The translations under genes were made by a program, and so were the position numbers. DNA of 64,000 bases from Mycobacterium sherrisii (GTDB lineage: Bacteria; Actinomycetota; Actinomycetes; Mycobacteriales; Mycobacteriaceae). Of this stretch, positions 21,908-30,720 are shown one piece after another. The stretch's first letter is position 1. Every line of letters starts with the position of its first letter. Below the pieces are notes generated by a model, which had not been told where the DNA came from, searched no databases, and worked only from the letters and a program-made list of their open reading frames with translations. Where the stretch lies: NCBI RefSeq assembly GCF_002102355.1, contig NZ_LQPT01000093.1, forward strand, positions 62,001 to 126,000, written 5' to 3'.

Positions 21908-22729
21908 ATGGGCGAACTCGACAACACCGTCGCCGTCATCACCGGCGCGGCCCGCGGGCAGGGCCGCAGCCACGCGGTGGCGCTCGCCGAACAGGGCGCC
22001 GACATCATCGCGGTGGACATCTGCGCCGACATCGACGCGATTCCCTATCCGCTGGGGACCAAAGCGGACCTCGAGGAGACGGCGCGACTGGTCGAAGCGA
22101 CCGGCCGCAGGGCGGCACCCGTCGTCGCCGACGTTCGCGACCTGCAGCAGTTGGCGGCCGCGGTGCGCGGCGGCATCGACGAGCTCGGCGACATCGACAT
22201 CGTCGTCGCCAACGCCGGGGTGGTGGCGATCGGCAACGACGAGACGGACAACGAGCCGGTGTTCACCTCGATCGTCGACACCAACCTCAAGGGGGTCTGG
22301 CACACGCTGCTGGCGACGGTGCCGTCGATGGTCCGCAAGGGGCGCGGCGGATCGATCGTGATGGTCAGCTCGTCACAGGGCCTGACCGGCCGCGGCGGTG
22401 ACGGCAGCGCGGCGATGTTCGGCTATGCCGCGTCCAAGCACGGTGTGGTGGGGCTGATGCGGTCGGCGGCCAATGCCTATGCGCCGCATAAGATTCGGGT
22501 CAACTCGGTACATCCGGCCGGGGTTGCGACACCGATGATCATCAACGACTTCGTGGTCAGCCGGATGCTGGAGAACCCGAATCCGGCGGTGGCCCAGATG
22601 TTGCTGCCCGATGTGCCGCTGGTCGAGGCGCAGGACGTGACGGAAGCCGTGCTGTGGCTGGTCAGTCCCCGGGCACGCTATGTGACCGGGGTGTCGATAC
22701 CCGTGGATGCCGGGCACATCGTGATGTAG
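21908..22729 (+). CDS. Mycofactocin-coupled type short-chain dehydrogenase
   Basis: A 273-residue SDR with TGAARGQGRSHA at the cofactor site, ANAG, SSSQGLTG and YAASKHG at the active site, and a C-terminus ending DAGHIVM. After the second strand it has the insertion DICADIDAIPYPLGTKADLEETARLVEATGRR, characteristic of the family (TIGR03971) whose NAD(H) stays bound and is re-oxidised by mycofactocin. No mft maturation genes are in view. Family members oxidise alcohols and carveol- or steroid-like substrates; the substrate here is unknown. The ATG at 21908 follows GGAGGTATAGCC, overlapping the previous gene's end. Confidence 0.88.
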   Translation: MGELDNTVAVITGAARGQGRSHAVALAEQGADIIAVDICADIDAIPYPLGTKADLEETARLVEATGRRAAPVVADVRDLQQLAAAVRGGIDELGDIDIVVANAGVVAIGNDETDNEPVFTSIVDTNLKGVWHTLLATVPSMVRKGRGGSIVMVSSSQGLTGRGGDGSAAMFGYAASKHGVVGLMRSAANAYAPHKIRVNSVHPAGVATPMIINDFVVSRMLENPNPAVAQMLLPDVPLVEAQDVTEAVLWLVSPRARYVTGVSIPVDAGHIVM

Positions 22730-22742
22730 GCGAGTGGCCGGG

Positions 22743-22937
22743 CTAGCCCCTGACGACCTTGCCGACCTTGATGCAGGACGTGCACGCGTTGACCCGCTTC
22801 TTGTTGCCGCCCGGGCGGGCCGCCACGTGCACGGTCTGAACGTTGGGGTCCCAGCGCCGGCTGGTGCGCCGGTGGGAGTGCGACACCGACTTGCCGAAGC
22901 CGGGGCCTTTCCCGCAGATTTCGCACACAGCGGCCAT
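22743..22937 (-). CDS. rpmB: 50S ribosomal protein L28 (zinc-binding form)
   Basis: A 64-residue bL28. Two CxxC pairs, C5-C8 (CEIC) and C52-C55 (CTSC), make the zinc ribbon of the C+ form. The basic core [16 protein letters not shown] is standard. It is divergent from the FakA-like gene by 215 bp. Mycobacteria usually also hold a cysteine-free paralogue under Zur control that replaces this one in zinc starvation (family knowledge). This matters because a second zinc regulon appears at 38-45 kb. The start is the ATG at 22935-22937. Confidence 0.95.
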   Translation of the reverse strand: MAAVCEICGKGPGFGKSVSHSHRRTSRRWDPNVQTVHVAARPGGNKKRVNACTSCIKVGKVVRG

Positions 22938-23152
22938 CGTTCTAGCTCCTCAAATGTTCGGGGATCCGGCACGGTCAGCTCGCGCGCCGGAACGGCCCAG
23001 GTTACCCGGGCCGGTCCAGGATACCGACAGGGGTGGGCAACCTCCAAAACGCTGCACAACCGACGGTCGGCTGAACTCCGACACTGTCGCGGCCGCTGGC
23101 TAGGCTCAATAGACCGTCGGCTGGCTCGAATCGTTCGAGGAGGTGGGGTCAC

Positions 23153-24823
23153 GTGGGCAATCCGGATCGTCTGCTGGATGCGCCGGCTCTGCGGGACTGG
23201 GCGCACACCGCCGTCTCCGACCTGATCACCCACATCGACGAGATCAACCGCCTCAATGTGTTCCCGGTCGCCGATTCCGATACCGGTGCGAACATGCTGT
23301 TCACGATGCGTTCCGCGCTGGCCGAGGCCAATGCGGGGATCGGCGCCGACGGCGGGCCCGGCTGCGTGGCCCGGACCGCGTCAGCCCTCTCGGTGGGCGC
23401 CCTCAACGGCGCGCGCGGCAACTCCGGGGTGATCCTGTCGCAAATCCTGCGCGGCATCGCCGACGTCACCGCGACGGCGGCCGCCGAATCCGGCGGCGAA
23501 CTTGCGCACCTGGACGCCGCGTTGCTCGGCGCGGCGCTGCAGCGCGGGGTCGAGCTGGTGATCGCCTCGATGGGTGGTGAGGAGGTTCCGGGCACCATCG
23601 TCTCGGTGTTGCGGGCCGCCGCGCAGGCCGTCGAGGGATGCGCCGACGACGGCTTGGCCGCTGCGGTGACGGCCGCCGGCGACGCGGCGGTCGTCGCCCT
23701 GGAGAAGACCCCCGAGCAGCTCGAAGTGCTGGCCGACGCGGGTGCCGTGGACGCCGGCGGCCGCGGCCTGCTGGTCCTGCTGGATGCGTTGCGCTCGACG
23801 GTCACCGCGCCGCCGCCGGTCCGCACGGTCTATGAGCCCTCGCCGCGGGCGCAACCGGCCGACCGGCCCGCGCCGCAGTTCGAGGTGATGTACGCGCTGT
23901 CCGGGTGCGATGCACGCACCGCGGACCGATTGCGGCAGCGGCTCGAGGAGCTGGGTGAATCGGTGGCGATCGCCACCGATTCGGCCGCGTCGTCCAGTAG
24001 CTACTCGGTGCACGTGCATACCGACGACGCCGGCGCGGCGGTGGAAGCGGGTTTGGCGGCCGGGCAACCGAGCCGAATCGTGATCTCCGTGCTGAGTTCG
24101 GGGGCCGTCGGGCTGCCGGTGGGCAGCTGGACCCGGGAGCGGGCGGTGGTGGCCGTGGTGGACGGCGACGGCGCGGCCGCGCTGTTCGCCGGCGAGGGCG
24201 CTCATGTGCTGCGACTGGATCGGCGGGGCAGCGACCAGGCCACGACCGTCAGCGCCCACCAGCTGATGCGGGCGGTGGTCGACACCGGGGCCGCCCAGGT
24301 GATGGTGCTGCCCAACGGGTATGTGGCCGCCGAGGAGCTGGTCGCCGGCTGCACCGCGGCCATCGGCTGGGGCATCGACGTGGTGCCGATACCGACGGGG
24401 TCGATGGTGCAGGGCCTGGCCGCGCTGGCCGTGCACGAAACGGACCGCCAGGCCGTCGACGATGGCTACACGATGGCCCGCGCGGCCGGCAGCGCCCGCT
24501 GCGGTTCGGTGCGCGTCGCCACCGAGAGCGCGCTGACCTGGGCCGGCCGCTGCCAGCCGGGCGACGGCCTGGGTATTGCCGGCGACGAGGTGCTCATCGT
24601 CGCCGACGACGTGACCCGGGCGGCGATCGGGCTATTGGACCTGCTGCTGGCCTCCGGTGGTGATCTGGTGACCGTGCTGGTCGGCGCCGGCCTGGACGCG
24701 GCGGCCGGCGCGGCGGTGACCGACGTGCTGCAGGAGCACGTGCACGATCACCATCCGGGCACCGAGCTGGTGACCTACCGCACCGGGCATCGCGGCGACG
24801 CCCTGCTGATCGGGGTCGAGTAG
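23153..24823 (+). CDS. DAK/FakA-like fatty acid kinase protein (Rv2974c-like)
   Basis: A 556-residue protein of the dihydroxyacetone-kinase-like YloV/FakA family. The N-terminal DhaL-type ATP-binding domain (about 1-200) has INRLNVFPVADSDTGANM with metal-binding aspartates and LNGARGNSGVILSQILRG. The C-terminal FakA_C region, from about residue 240, follows an Ala/Pro-rich linker. FakA with a FakB partner phosphorylates fatty acids; no fakB is nearby. It is full-length here; in M. tuberculosis the equivalent is annotated as two shorter genes (Rv2975c and Rv2974c). The start is GTG at 23153. recG starts 3 bp after its stop, a conserved coupling. Confidence 0.88.
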   Translation: MGNPDRLLDAPALRDWAHTAVSDLITHIDEINRLNVFPVADSDTGANMLFTMRSALAEANAGIGADGGPGCVARTASALSVGALNGARGNSGVILSQILRGIADVTATAAAESGGELAHLDAALLGAALQRGVELVIASMGGEEVPGTIVSVLRAAAQAVEGCADDGLAAAVTAAGDAAVVALEKTPEQLEVLADAGAVDAGGRGLLVLLDALRSTVTAPPPVRTVYEPSPRAQPADRPAPQFEVMYALSGCDARTADRLRQRLEELGESVAIATDSAASSSSYSVHVHTDDAGAAVEAGLAAGQPSRIVISVLSSGAVGLPVGSWTRERAVVAVVDGDGAAALFAGEGAHVLRLDRRGSDQATTVSAHQLMRAVVDTGAAQVMVLPNGYVAAEELVAGCTAAIGWGIDVVPIPTGSMVQGLAALAVHETDRQAVDDGYTMARAAGSARCGSVRVATESALTWAGRCQPGDGLGIAGDEVLIVADDVTRAAIGLLDLLLASGGDLVTVLVGAGLDAAAGAAVTDVLQEHVHDHHPGTELVTYRTGHRGDALLIGVE

Positions 24824-24825
24824 CC

Positions 24826-27045
24826 GTGGTGTCCCTGCGTGATCGGCTGGACTACGTGCTGGGCGCCAAGGCCGCCGACCCCCTCGACGAGGTGTTCGGC
24901 ATCCGCACCGTCGACGACCTGCTGCGCCACTACCCGCGCAGCTACTCCGAGGGCGCCGCGCGCTGGGACAGCGACGACGACCGCCCGGAAACGGGCCAGC
25001 ACATCACCCTCGTCGACACGATCACCGACACCCACACGTTCCCGATGAAGAAGAACCCGAAGCGCAAATGCCTGCGCATCACCGTGGGCTCCGGGCGTCA
25101 CAAGGTGACCGCGACGTTCTTCAACGCCGACTACCTCAGCAAGGACCTGATCAAGGGCGCCAAGGTGATGCTCGCCGGCGAGGTCGGATACTTCCGGAAC
25201 GTCATGCAGCTGACCCACCCGGACTTTCTCCTGCTCGACGCGCCGGGGCGGCGCAACCGCGGCAGCAAGGCACTCAAATCCATCGCCGACGCCTCGCAGG
25301 CCGTCAGCGGCGAGGTGTTGATGTCGGAGTTCGAGCGTCGTTTCTTCCCGATCTATCCGGCCAGCACCAAACTGCAGAGCTGGGACATCTTCGCCTGCGT
25401 GCGTCAAGTGCTCGACGTCCTCGAGCCCGTCGAGGATCCGCTGCCCGCCGAGCTGATCGCCGCCCACGGCCTGATCTCCGAAGACCAGGCGCTGCGCGCC
25501 ATCCATCTGGCCGAGGACGAGGCGGACCGCCGCCGCGCGCGGGAACGGCTGAGTTTCGACGAAGCCGTCGGCCTGCAGTGGGCGCTGGTCTCGCGCCGGC
25601 ACGGCGAGCTGTCCCAGTCCGGGCCCCCGGCGCCGCCCCGGCCCGCTGGACTGGTCGCAGAACTGTTGCAGCGCTTGCCTTTTGAGCTGACCGAGGGGCA
25701 ACGTGCAACGCTCGCGGTGCTTTCCGACGGGCTCGCAGCGACCCGGCCGATGAACCGGCTGCTGCAGGGCGAGGTCGGCTCCGGCAAGACGATCATCGCG
25801 GTGCTGGCGATGCTGCAGATGGTCGACGCGGGCTACCAGTGCGCGATGTTGGCGCCCACTGAAGTCCTTGCCGCACAACATCTGCGGTCGATCACCGACG
25901 TGCTCGGCCCGCTGGCCATGGCCGGCCAGCTGGGCGGGGCGGATAACGCGACCCGGGCCGCGCTGCTGACCGGATCGATGTCCACCGCGCAGAAAAACCA
26001 GGTCCGCGCGGACATCGCGAGCGGCCAGGTCGGCATCGTCATCGGCACGCACGCGCTGCTGCAGGATTCGGTGGAGTTTCACAATCTGGGCATGGTGGTG
26101 GTCGACGAGCAGCACCGCTTCGGGGTGGAGCAACGAGACCAGTTGCGGACCAAGGCTCCTGCGGGCATCACACCCCACCTGCTGGTGATGACGGCGACGC
26201 CGATCCCGCGCACGGTCGCGCTGACGGTCTACGGCGACCTGGAAACCTCGACGCTGCGCGAGCTGCCGCGCGGGCGCCAGCCGATCACCAGCAACGTCAT
26301 CTTCGTCAAGGACAAACCAGCCTGGCTGGACCGCGCCTGGCAGCGCATCCGCGAGGAGGTCGCGGCCGGCCGGCAGGCCTACGTGGTGGCGCCCCGCATC
26401 GACGAGTCCGACGAGTCGGAGAAGGGTGGCGACGGCGCGCGGCCGACGGAAACCGCCGAGGGGCTGTTCGCCCGGCTGCGCTCCGGCGAGCTGGCGACGG
26501 TGCGCCTGGGACTGATGCATGGCCGATTGCCCGCCGAGGAGAAGGACGCCGCGATGGCGGCCTTCCGGACCGGGCAGATCGATGTGCTGGTGTGCACCAC
26601 CGTCATCGAGGTCGGCGTCGACGTTCCCAACGCGACGGTGATGCTGGTGCTGGACGCCGACCGGTTCGGGATCAGCCAGCTGCATCAGCTGCGCGGCCGT
26701 ATCGGCCGCGGCGAGCATCCGAGCCTGTGCCTGCTGGCCACCTGGAGCTCACCGGGCTCGCCGGCCGGCCGGCGGCTGCGCGCCGTCGCCGAGACCCTGG
26801 ACGGTTTCGCCCTCGCCGAGCTGGACCTCAAGGAGCGCCGCGAAGGAGATGTGTTGGGCCGCAACCAGTCCGGGCGGGCGATCGCGCTGCGGCTGCTGTC
26901 GCTGGCCGACCACCTGGCCTACATCGAAGCCGCGCGCGAGTACTGCACCACGGCCTACGAGCACAGCAGCGACCGCCCCGGATTGGATTTGCTGGCAGCA
27001 CAATTCACCAACACCGACCGTATCGAATACTTGGACAAGTCGTGA
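24826..27045 (+). CDS. recG: ATP-dependent DNA helicase RecG
   Basis: Branch-migrates Holliday junctions and reverses stalled forks. It is 739 residues long, of normal size. The N-terminal wedge OB domain covers about residues 60-150. The helicase core has Walker A GEVGSGKT at 315-322, the DEQH box at 427-430 (VVDEQHRFG), motif III TATPIPRT, motif V TTVIEVGVDVPNA and motif VI QLRGRIGRG. The start GTG at 24826 is followed immediately by a second GTG, so either may be used. The stop TGA overlaps the GTG of the next gene. Confidence 0.97.
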   Translation: MVSLRDRLDYVLGAKAADPLDEVFGIRTVDDLLRHYPRSYSEGAARWDSDDDRPETGQHITLVDTITDTHTFPMKKNPKRKCLRITVGSGRHKVTATFFNADYLSKDLIKGAKVMLAGEVGYFRNVMQLTHPDFLLLDAPGRRNRGSKALKSIADASQAVSGEVLMSEFERRFFPIYPASTKLQSWDIFACVRQVLDVLEPVEDPLPAELIAAHGLISEDQALRAIHLAEDEADRRRARERLSFDEAVGLQWALVSRRHGELSQSGPPAPPRPAGLVAELLQRLPFELTEGQRATLAVLSDGLAATRPMNRLLQGEVGSGKTIIAVLAMLQMVDAGYQCAMLAPTEVLAAQHLRSITDVLGPLAMAGQLGGADNATRAALLTGSMSTAQKNQVRADIASGQVGIVIGTHALLQDSVEFHNLGMVVVDEQHRFGVEQRDQLRTKAPAGITPHLLVMTATPIPRTVALTVYGDLETSTLRELPRGRQPITSNVIFVKDKPAWLDRAWQRIREEVAAGRQAYVVAPRIDESDESEKGGDGARPTETAEGLFARLRSGELATVRLGLMHGRLPAEEKDAAMAAFRTGQIDVLVCTTVIEVGVDVPNATVMLVLDADRFGISQLHQLRGRIGRGEHPSLCLLATWSSPGSPAGRRLRAVAETLDGFALAELDLKERREGDVLGRNQSGRAIALRLLSLADHLAYIEAAREYCTTAYEHSSDRPGLDLLAAQFTNTDRIEYLDKS

Positions 27046-27755
27046 CCCGCCGAACGCTGCTGTGGTTGTCGCTGGCCGCGGTGCTCGCGGTGCTGGTCGC
27101 CTATCAGACGCTGGATGCCACGGCGGCCAGACACGCCGAGATCACCGCCCGGGCCGACGTGCCCACGGTCGCGCCCGGCATCGACGTGCTGGCCGGTGTC
27201 GCGGTACTGCCACAGCGAACACACCGCTACGACTACCGCCGGGCGGCCTTCGGCGACGCCTGGGACGACGACAACGACGCTCCGGGCGGGCACAACGGCT
27301 GCGACACCCGCGACGACATCCTCGACCGCGACCTGGTCGACAAGACCTATGTGTCGATCAAGCGATGTCCCACCGCCGTGGCCACCGGCATCCTGCACGA
27401 CCCGTACACCAACACCACCATCGACTTCCGGCGCGGCGCCAAGATCGGGGAATCGGTGCAGATCGACCACATCGTCCCGCTCGCCTACGCCTGGGACATG
27501 GGCGCTTTCGGCTGGCCGGACTCGCAACGACGGCGCTTCGGCAACGACCCGGCCAACCTGCTGGCCGTCCAGGGCCAGGCCAACCAGGACAAGGGCGACC
27601 AGCCACCGGCGCTGTGGATGCCGCCGAACAAGGCGTTCGCCTGCCAATACGCGGTGCAGTTCATCGCCGTACTGCGCGGCTATCAGTTACCCGTGGACCA
27701 GCCGTCGGCGGAGGTGTTGCGGCGGGCCGCGGCGACCTGCCCGACGGGAGGATGA
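27042..27755 (+). CDS. Exported HNH-nuclease-like protein (Rv2972c-like)
   Basis: A 237-residue protein, the same length as Rv2972c. The N-terminal signal or anchor helix is LLWLSLAAVLAVLVAYQ. The exported domain resembles the GmrSD C-terminal (DUF1524) HNH family: IDHIVPLAYAWDMGA holds the catalytic-type His, followed by NDPANLLAVQGQANQDKGDQ with the Asn and Lys expected of a beta-beta-alpha-metal finger. Cysteines at GCDT, KRCPT, FACQY and ATCPT could form disulfides. Secreted nuclease activity is plausible but unproven. The GTG start overlaps the recG stop (GTGA), so it is translationally coupled. Confidence 0.83.
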   Translation: MTRRTLLWLSLAAVLAVLVAYQTLDATAARHAEITARADVPTVAPGIDVLAGVAVLPQRTHRYDYRRAAFGDAWDDDNDAPGGHNGCDTRDDILDRDLVDKTYVSIKRCPTAVATGILHDPYTNTTIDFRRGAKIGESVQIDHIVPLAYAWDMGAFGWPDSQRRRFGNDPANLLAVQGQANQDKGDQPPALWMPPNKAFACQYAVQFIAVLRGYQLPVDQPSAEVLRRAAATCPTGG

Positions 27756-27765
27756 CGCACGCCGC

Positions 27766-28617
27766 TCAGGTGCCCTCGTAGGTGTCCGGGTCCGGGCGCA
27801 GCCGGGTGCCGTCGTGCAGCGCGTTGATCGCGTCCATGTGCTCGGCGGCCAGTTCGAAGTCGAACACGTCCAGGTTTTTGGCGATGTGTTCGGCCGAGGC
27901 CGACCGGAAGACGACCGAATTACCCAGTTGCACGTTCCACCGCAGCAGCACCTGCGCGGGGGTCTTGTCGTATTCACCGGCCACCGAGGTCACCGTCGGG
28001 TTGTCCATCAGCTTGCCCAGCGCCAGCGGCGTGTAGGACTGCGTCACGACATTGTGCTGAGCGTTCACCTTGCGCATGTCGGCCTGGTTGAGCAGCGGGT
28101 GCAGCTCGATCTGGTTGACCGCCGGGGTGGTGAAGACCAGGTCGATGACCATCTCCAGGTACTCCTGGGTGAAGTTGGAGACACCGATCGAGCGGGTGTG
28201 TCCCTTCCCGCGCGCTTGCAGCAGCCCGCCGAAGGAGTCGACGTACTTGCCCAATGCCGGGGCCGGCCAGTGGATCAGGTAGAGATCGACGTAGTCCAGG
28301 CCCAGCCGCTGCACGCTGGCCACGCAGGCGTCCTCGGCGCCCTTGAAGCCCTGGTCGGCGGTGGCCAGCTTGCTGGTCACGAAGATCTCCGCGCGGGGGA
28401 TCCCGGAGGCGGCGATGGCGCGGCCGACGGCGGCCTCGTTGCCGTACGCCGCGGCGGTGTCGATCAGTCGGCAGCCGACCTCCAGCGCCGCGGTGACGGC
28501 GCGCTCGGTTTCCTCTTCTGACAAATCCGCGACACCGAGGCCGAGCACCGGCATCGTGTTTTCGTCATTGAGAGCAATCGAGGGTACGGCGGCGCTCGAG
28601 TCGCCAGTCAACGTCAT
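27766..28617 (-). CDS. Aldo/keto reductase (Rv2971-like)
   Basis: A 283-residue NADPH-dependent AKR of the AKR5 type; Rv2971 (282 residues) reduces dicarbonyls such as methylglyoxal and is reported essential in M. tuberculosis. The catalytic tetrad is visible: Asp53, Tyr58 (DTAAAYGNE), Lys83 (VTSKLA) and His116 (LIHWPAP). The signature [11 protein letters not shown] follows, and [22 protein letters not shown] precedes the C-terminal cofactor loop. In that loop FRSASAEH replaces the more usual IPKS seen in the neighbouring paralogue. The start ATG at 28615-28617 directly abuts the stop of the upstream paralogue, so the two form an operon. Confidence 0.92.
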   Translation of the reverse strand: MTLTGDSSAAVPSIALNDENTMPVLGLGVADLSEEETERAVTAALEVGCRLIDTAAAYGNEAAVGRAIAASGIPRAEIFVTSKLATADQGFKGAEDACVASVQRLGLDYVDLYLIHWPAPALGKYVDSFGGLLQARGKGHTRSIGVSNFTQEYLEMVIDLVFTTPAVNQIELHPLLNQADMRKVNAQHNVVTQSYTPLALGKLMDNPTVTSVAGEYDKTPAQVLLRWNVQLGNSVVFRSASAEHIAKNLDVFDFELAAEHMDAINALHDGTRLRPDPDTYEGT

Positions 28618-29499
28618 TCACCTACCTGTGAAACTGAAGGTTTTCGGATCCGGGCCAAGCCGAGTTCCGTCGTCGAGCGAGGAAATCGACGCCATTTCAT
28701 CGGCGCTCAGTTCGAAATCGAACACGTCGAAGTTACTCGCAATCCGTGCAGGGTTCACCGACTTAGGGATCACGATATTACCGAGCTGTATATGCCACCT
28801 AATCAACACCTGGGCCGGTGTTCGTCCCAAACCTTCGGCGACGGCGGTGACGCCGGGGTGCGTCAGCAGCGCGCCCTGGCCCAGTGGCGCCCACGCCTCG
28901 GTCGCGATCCCGTGCTGCGCGTGGACTTTCCGCAATTCCGCTTGGGAGAACCGCGGATGCAATTCGACCTGATTGACCGCGGGCACCATGCCGGTGGCAT
29001 CGATGAGCACCATCAGGTGCTCGGGCTCGAAATTGCTGACTCCGATCGAGCGGATGCGGCCCTGATCGCGCAGGTGGGCGAAAGCCTTGAACGTCTCGAC
29101 GAACTTTCCCAGCGCGGGAACCGGCCAATGGATCAGGTACAGGTCGAGATAGTCCAGCCCGAGCCGGTCCATGCTGGCGTCGAATGCGGCCAGCGTGCTG
29201 TCGTAACCCTGGTCCGCGTTCCACAGTTTGGTCACCACGTAGAGTTGATCGCGCGGCACGCCGGAATTGGCAATCGCACGGCCGGTCTCTCGTTCATTGC
29301 GGTAGGCGGCGGCGGTGTCGATATGCCGGTAGCCGCTGCGTAGCGCGGCACTCACCACCTGCTCGGTCTCCGCCGGGGGAACCTGGAAGACGCCGAGCCC
29401 TACGGTGGGGATCGCACGACCGTCGTTGAGTGTGACTATCTTCTGGGCAGGGTTCTGGGCAGGGTTTTGTTCAGAGTTTCGTTCGAGGGGACCGGACAT
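28618..29499 (-). CDS. Aldo/keto reductase, tandem paralogue
   Basis: A 293-residue AKR clearly paralogous to the gene immediately downstream. The same tetrad context is present (DTAAAYRNE, VTKLWNAD, LIHWPVP), with GVSNFEPEHL and the canonical cofactor loop IPKSVNPARI. The N-terminus has a short internal duplication (NPAQNPAQ). The ATG at 29497-29499 is chosen because upstream sequence is inside the lipN gene. That start codon interlocks with the lipN start in CATG, leaving no dedicated promoter space. The substrate is unknown, probably small carbonyls. Tandem duplication with divergence is the simplest origin. Confidence 0.88.
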   Translation of the reverse strand: MSGPLERNSEQNPAQNPAQKIVTLNDGRAIPTVGLGVFQVPPAETEQVVSAALRSGYRHIDTAAAYRNERETGRAIANSGVPRDQLYVVTKLWNADQGYDSTLAAFDASMDRLGLDYLDLYLIHWPVPALGKFVETFKAFAHLRDQGRIRSIGVSNFEPEHLMVLIDATGMVPAVNQVELHPRFSQAELRKVHAQHGIATEAWAPLGQGALLTHPGVTAVAEGLGRTPAQVLIRWHIQLGNIVIPKSVNPARIASNFDVFDFELSADEMASISSLDDGTRLGPDPKTFSFTGR

Positions 29500-30616
29500 G
29501 ACACAGAGTCTGCCAGGCGCACCGGAGGTGGGTCTTGGAGCGCGGCGCGGATCGACCCGCTGGGCCGACCGCGTGCAGGACGCAGTGACCACGGTCGGTG
29601 TCAAGGCGATTCCGTGGATTCCGACCCCGGCCAAGCGGGTGATGTTCGCCGGCCGGGCGATCATCATCGACGGCAACACCCTGGATCCCACCCTGCAGCT
29701 GATGCTGTCCGGACTGCGGCTCGGCGGCATCGACGGGTTGGTCGTCGACAGCGACCCGGCGGCCTCGCGGACGCAACTGCGCCAGTCAATGCTGGCGCTG
29801 CCCGGCCCGCAGATTCACGTCACGGTCGACGAGCTGACGCTGCCCGGGCCCGCCGGCCCGATTCCGGCGCGGCACTACCGTCCCGCCAGCGGCGTGGCCA
29901 CCGACCTGCTGGTCTTCTACCACGGCGGCGGCTGGGTGCTGGGCGACCTCGACACCGCCGACGCGCTGTGCCGGCTCACCAGCCGCGACGCCGGGGTGCA
30001 CGTGCTTTCGGTCGGTTATCGGCTGGCTCCCGAGCATCCGGCACCGGCCGGCCTCGACGACGCCTATGCGGCGTATCGGTGGGCGTGCGAGCACGCCGCC
30101 GAACTCGGCGCGGTGCCCGGACGGGTCGCGGTCGGCGGCGACAGCGCCGGCGGCAACCTGGCCGCCGTGGTGTGCCAGCTCGCCCGTGACGAGGGCGGCC
30201 CGGCGCCGCTGCTGCAGTGGCTGATGTACCCGCGGACCGACTTCACCGCCTACACCCGGTCGCTGAGCCTGTTCGTCCGCGGCTTCTTACTGACCAAGCG
30301 CGACATCGACTGGTTCTCCGACCAATACCTGAAGGGCACCGGCATCGACCTGACGGATCCCCGGGTGTCGCCGGCGTACGCCGAGTCGCTGTCCGGGCTG
30401 GCGCCCGCGCTGATCGCCGTCGCCGGGTTCGACCCGCTGCGCGACGAGGGACAGCGCTACGCGGCAGCGTTACAGGAGGCCGGCACTCCGGTTGACCTGC
30501 GCTACCTCGGTTCGCTGACGCACGGATTCGCCAGCCTGTTCCAGCTCGGCGGCGACAGCGCGGCCGCGACCAGCGATCTGATCTCGGCGCTGCGTGCTCA
30601 CCTGAGCCGGGCCTGA
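29498..30616 (+). CDS. lipN: Esterase/lipase LipN (HSL family)
   Basis: A 372-residue alpha/beta hydrolase of the hormone-sensitive-lipase group, matching Rv2970c (376 residues) from the first residues (MTQSLPG against MTKSLPG). The oxyanion-hole motif HGGGW is in LVFYHGGGWVLGDLD, the nucleophile elbow in GGDSAGGN, the catalytic Asp in GFDPLRDEG and the His in LTHGF. M. tuberculosis LipN hydrolyses short acyl esters (family knowledge). There is no signal peptide. The start ATG at 29498-29500 overlaps the divergent AKR start by two bases. Confidence 0.94.
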   Translation: MTQSLPGAPEVGLGARRGSTRWADRVQDAVTTVGVKAIPWIPTPAKRVMFAGRAIIIDGNTLDPTLQLMLSGLRLGGIDGLVVDSDPAASRTQLRQSMLALPGPQIHVTVDELTLPGPAGPIPARHYRPASGVATDLLVFYHGGGWVLGDLDTADALCRLTSRDAGVHVLSVGYRLAPEHPAPAGLDDAYAAYRWACEHAAELGAVPGRVAVGGDSAGGNLAAVVCQLARDEGGPAPLLQWLMYPRTDFTAYTRSLSLFVRGFLLTKRDIDWFSDQYLKGTGIDLTDPRVSPAYAESLSGLAPALIAVAGFDPLRDEGQRYAAALQEAGTPVDLRYLGSLTHGFASLFQLGGDSAAATSDLISALRAHLSRA

Positions 30617-30720
30617 TCCGCCCGGGGCCCCGCGCCGGTAACCTAGAAGCGCCATCGCGCGCCGGGCCGACCGACGGACCTGCTCGCAAGCCGACTCAGC
30701 ACACAAAGGACCTCCGGACC

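Noticed and set aside
18310-22729. Genomic island or prophage with integrase and att sites
   Set aside because: No integrase, transposase, tRNA target or direct-repeat ends seen, and base composition is like the neighbours.
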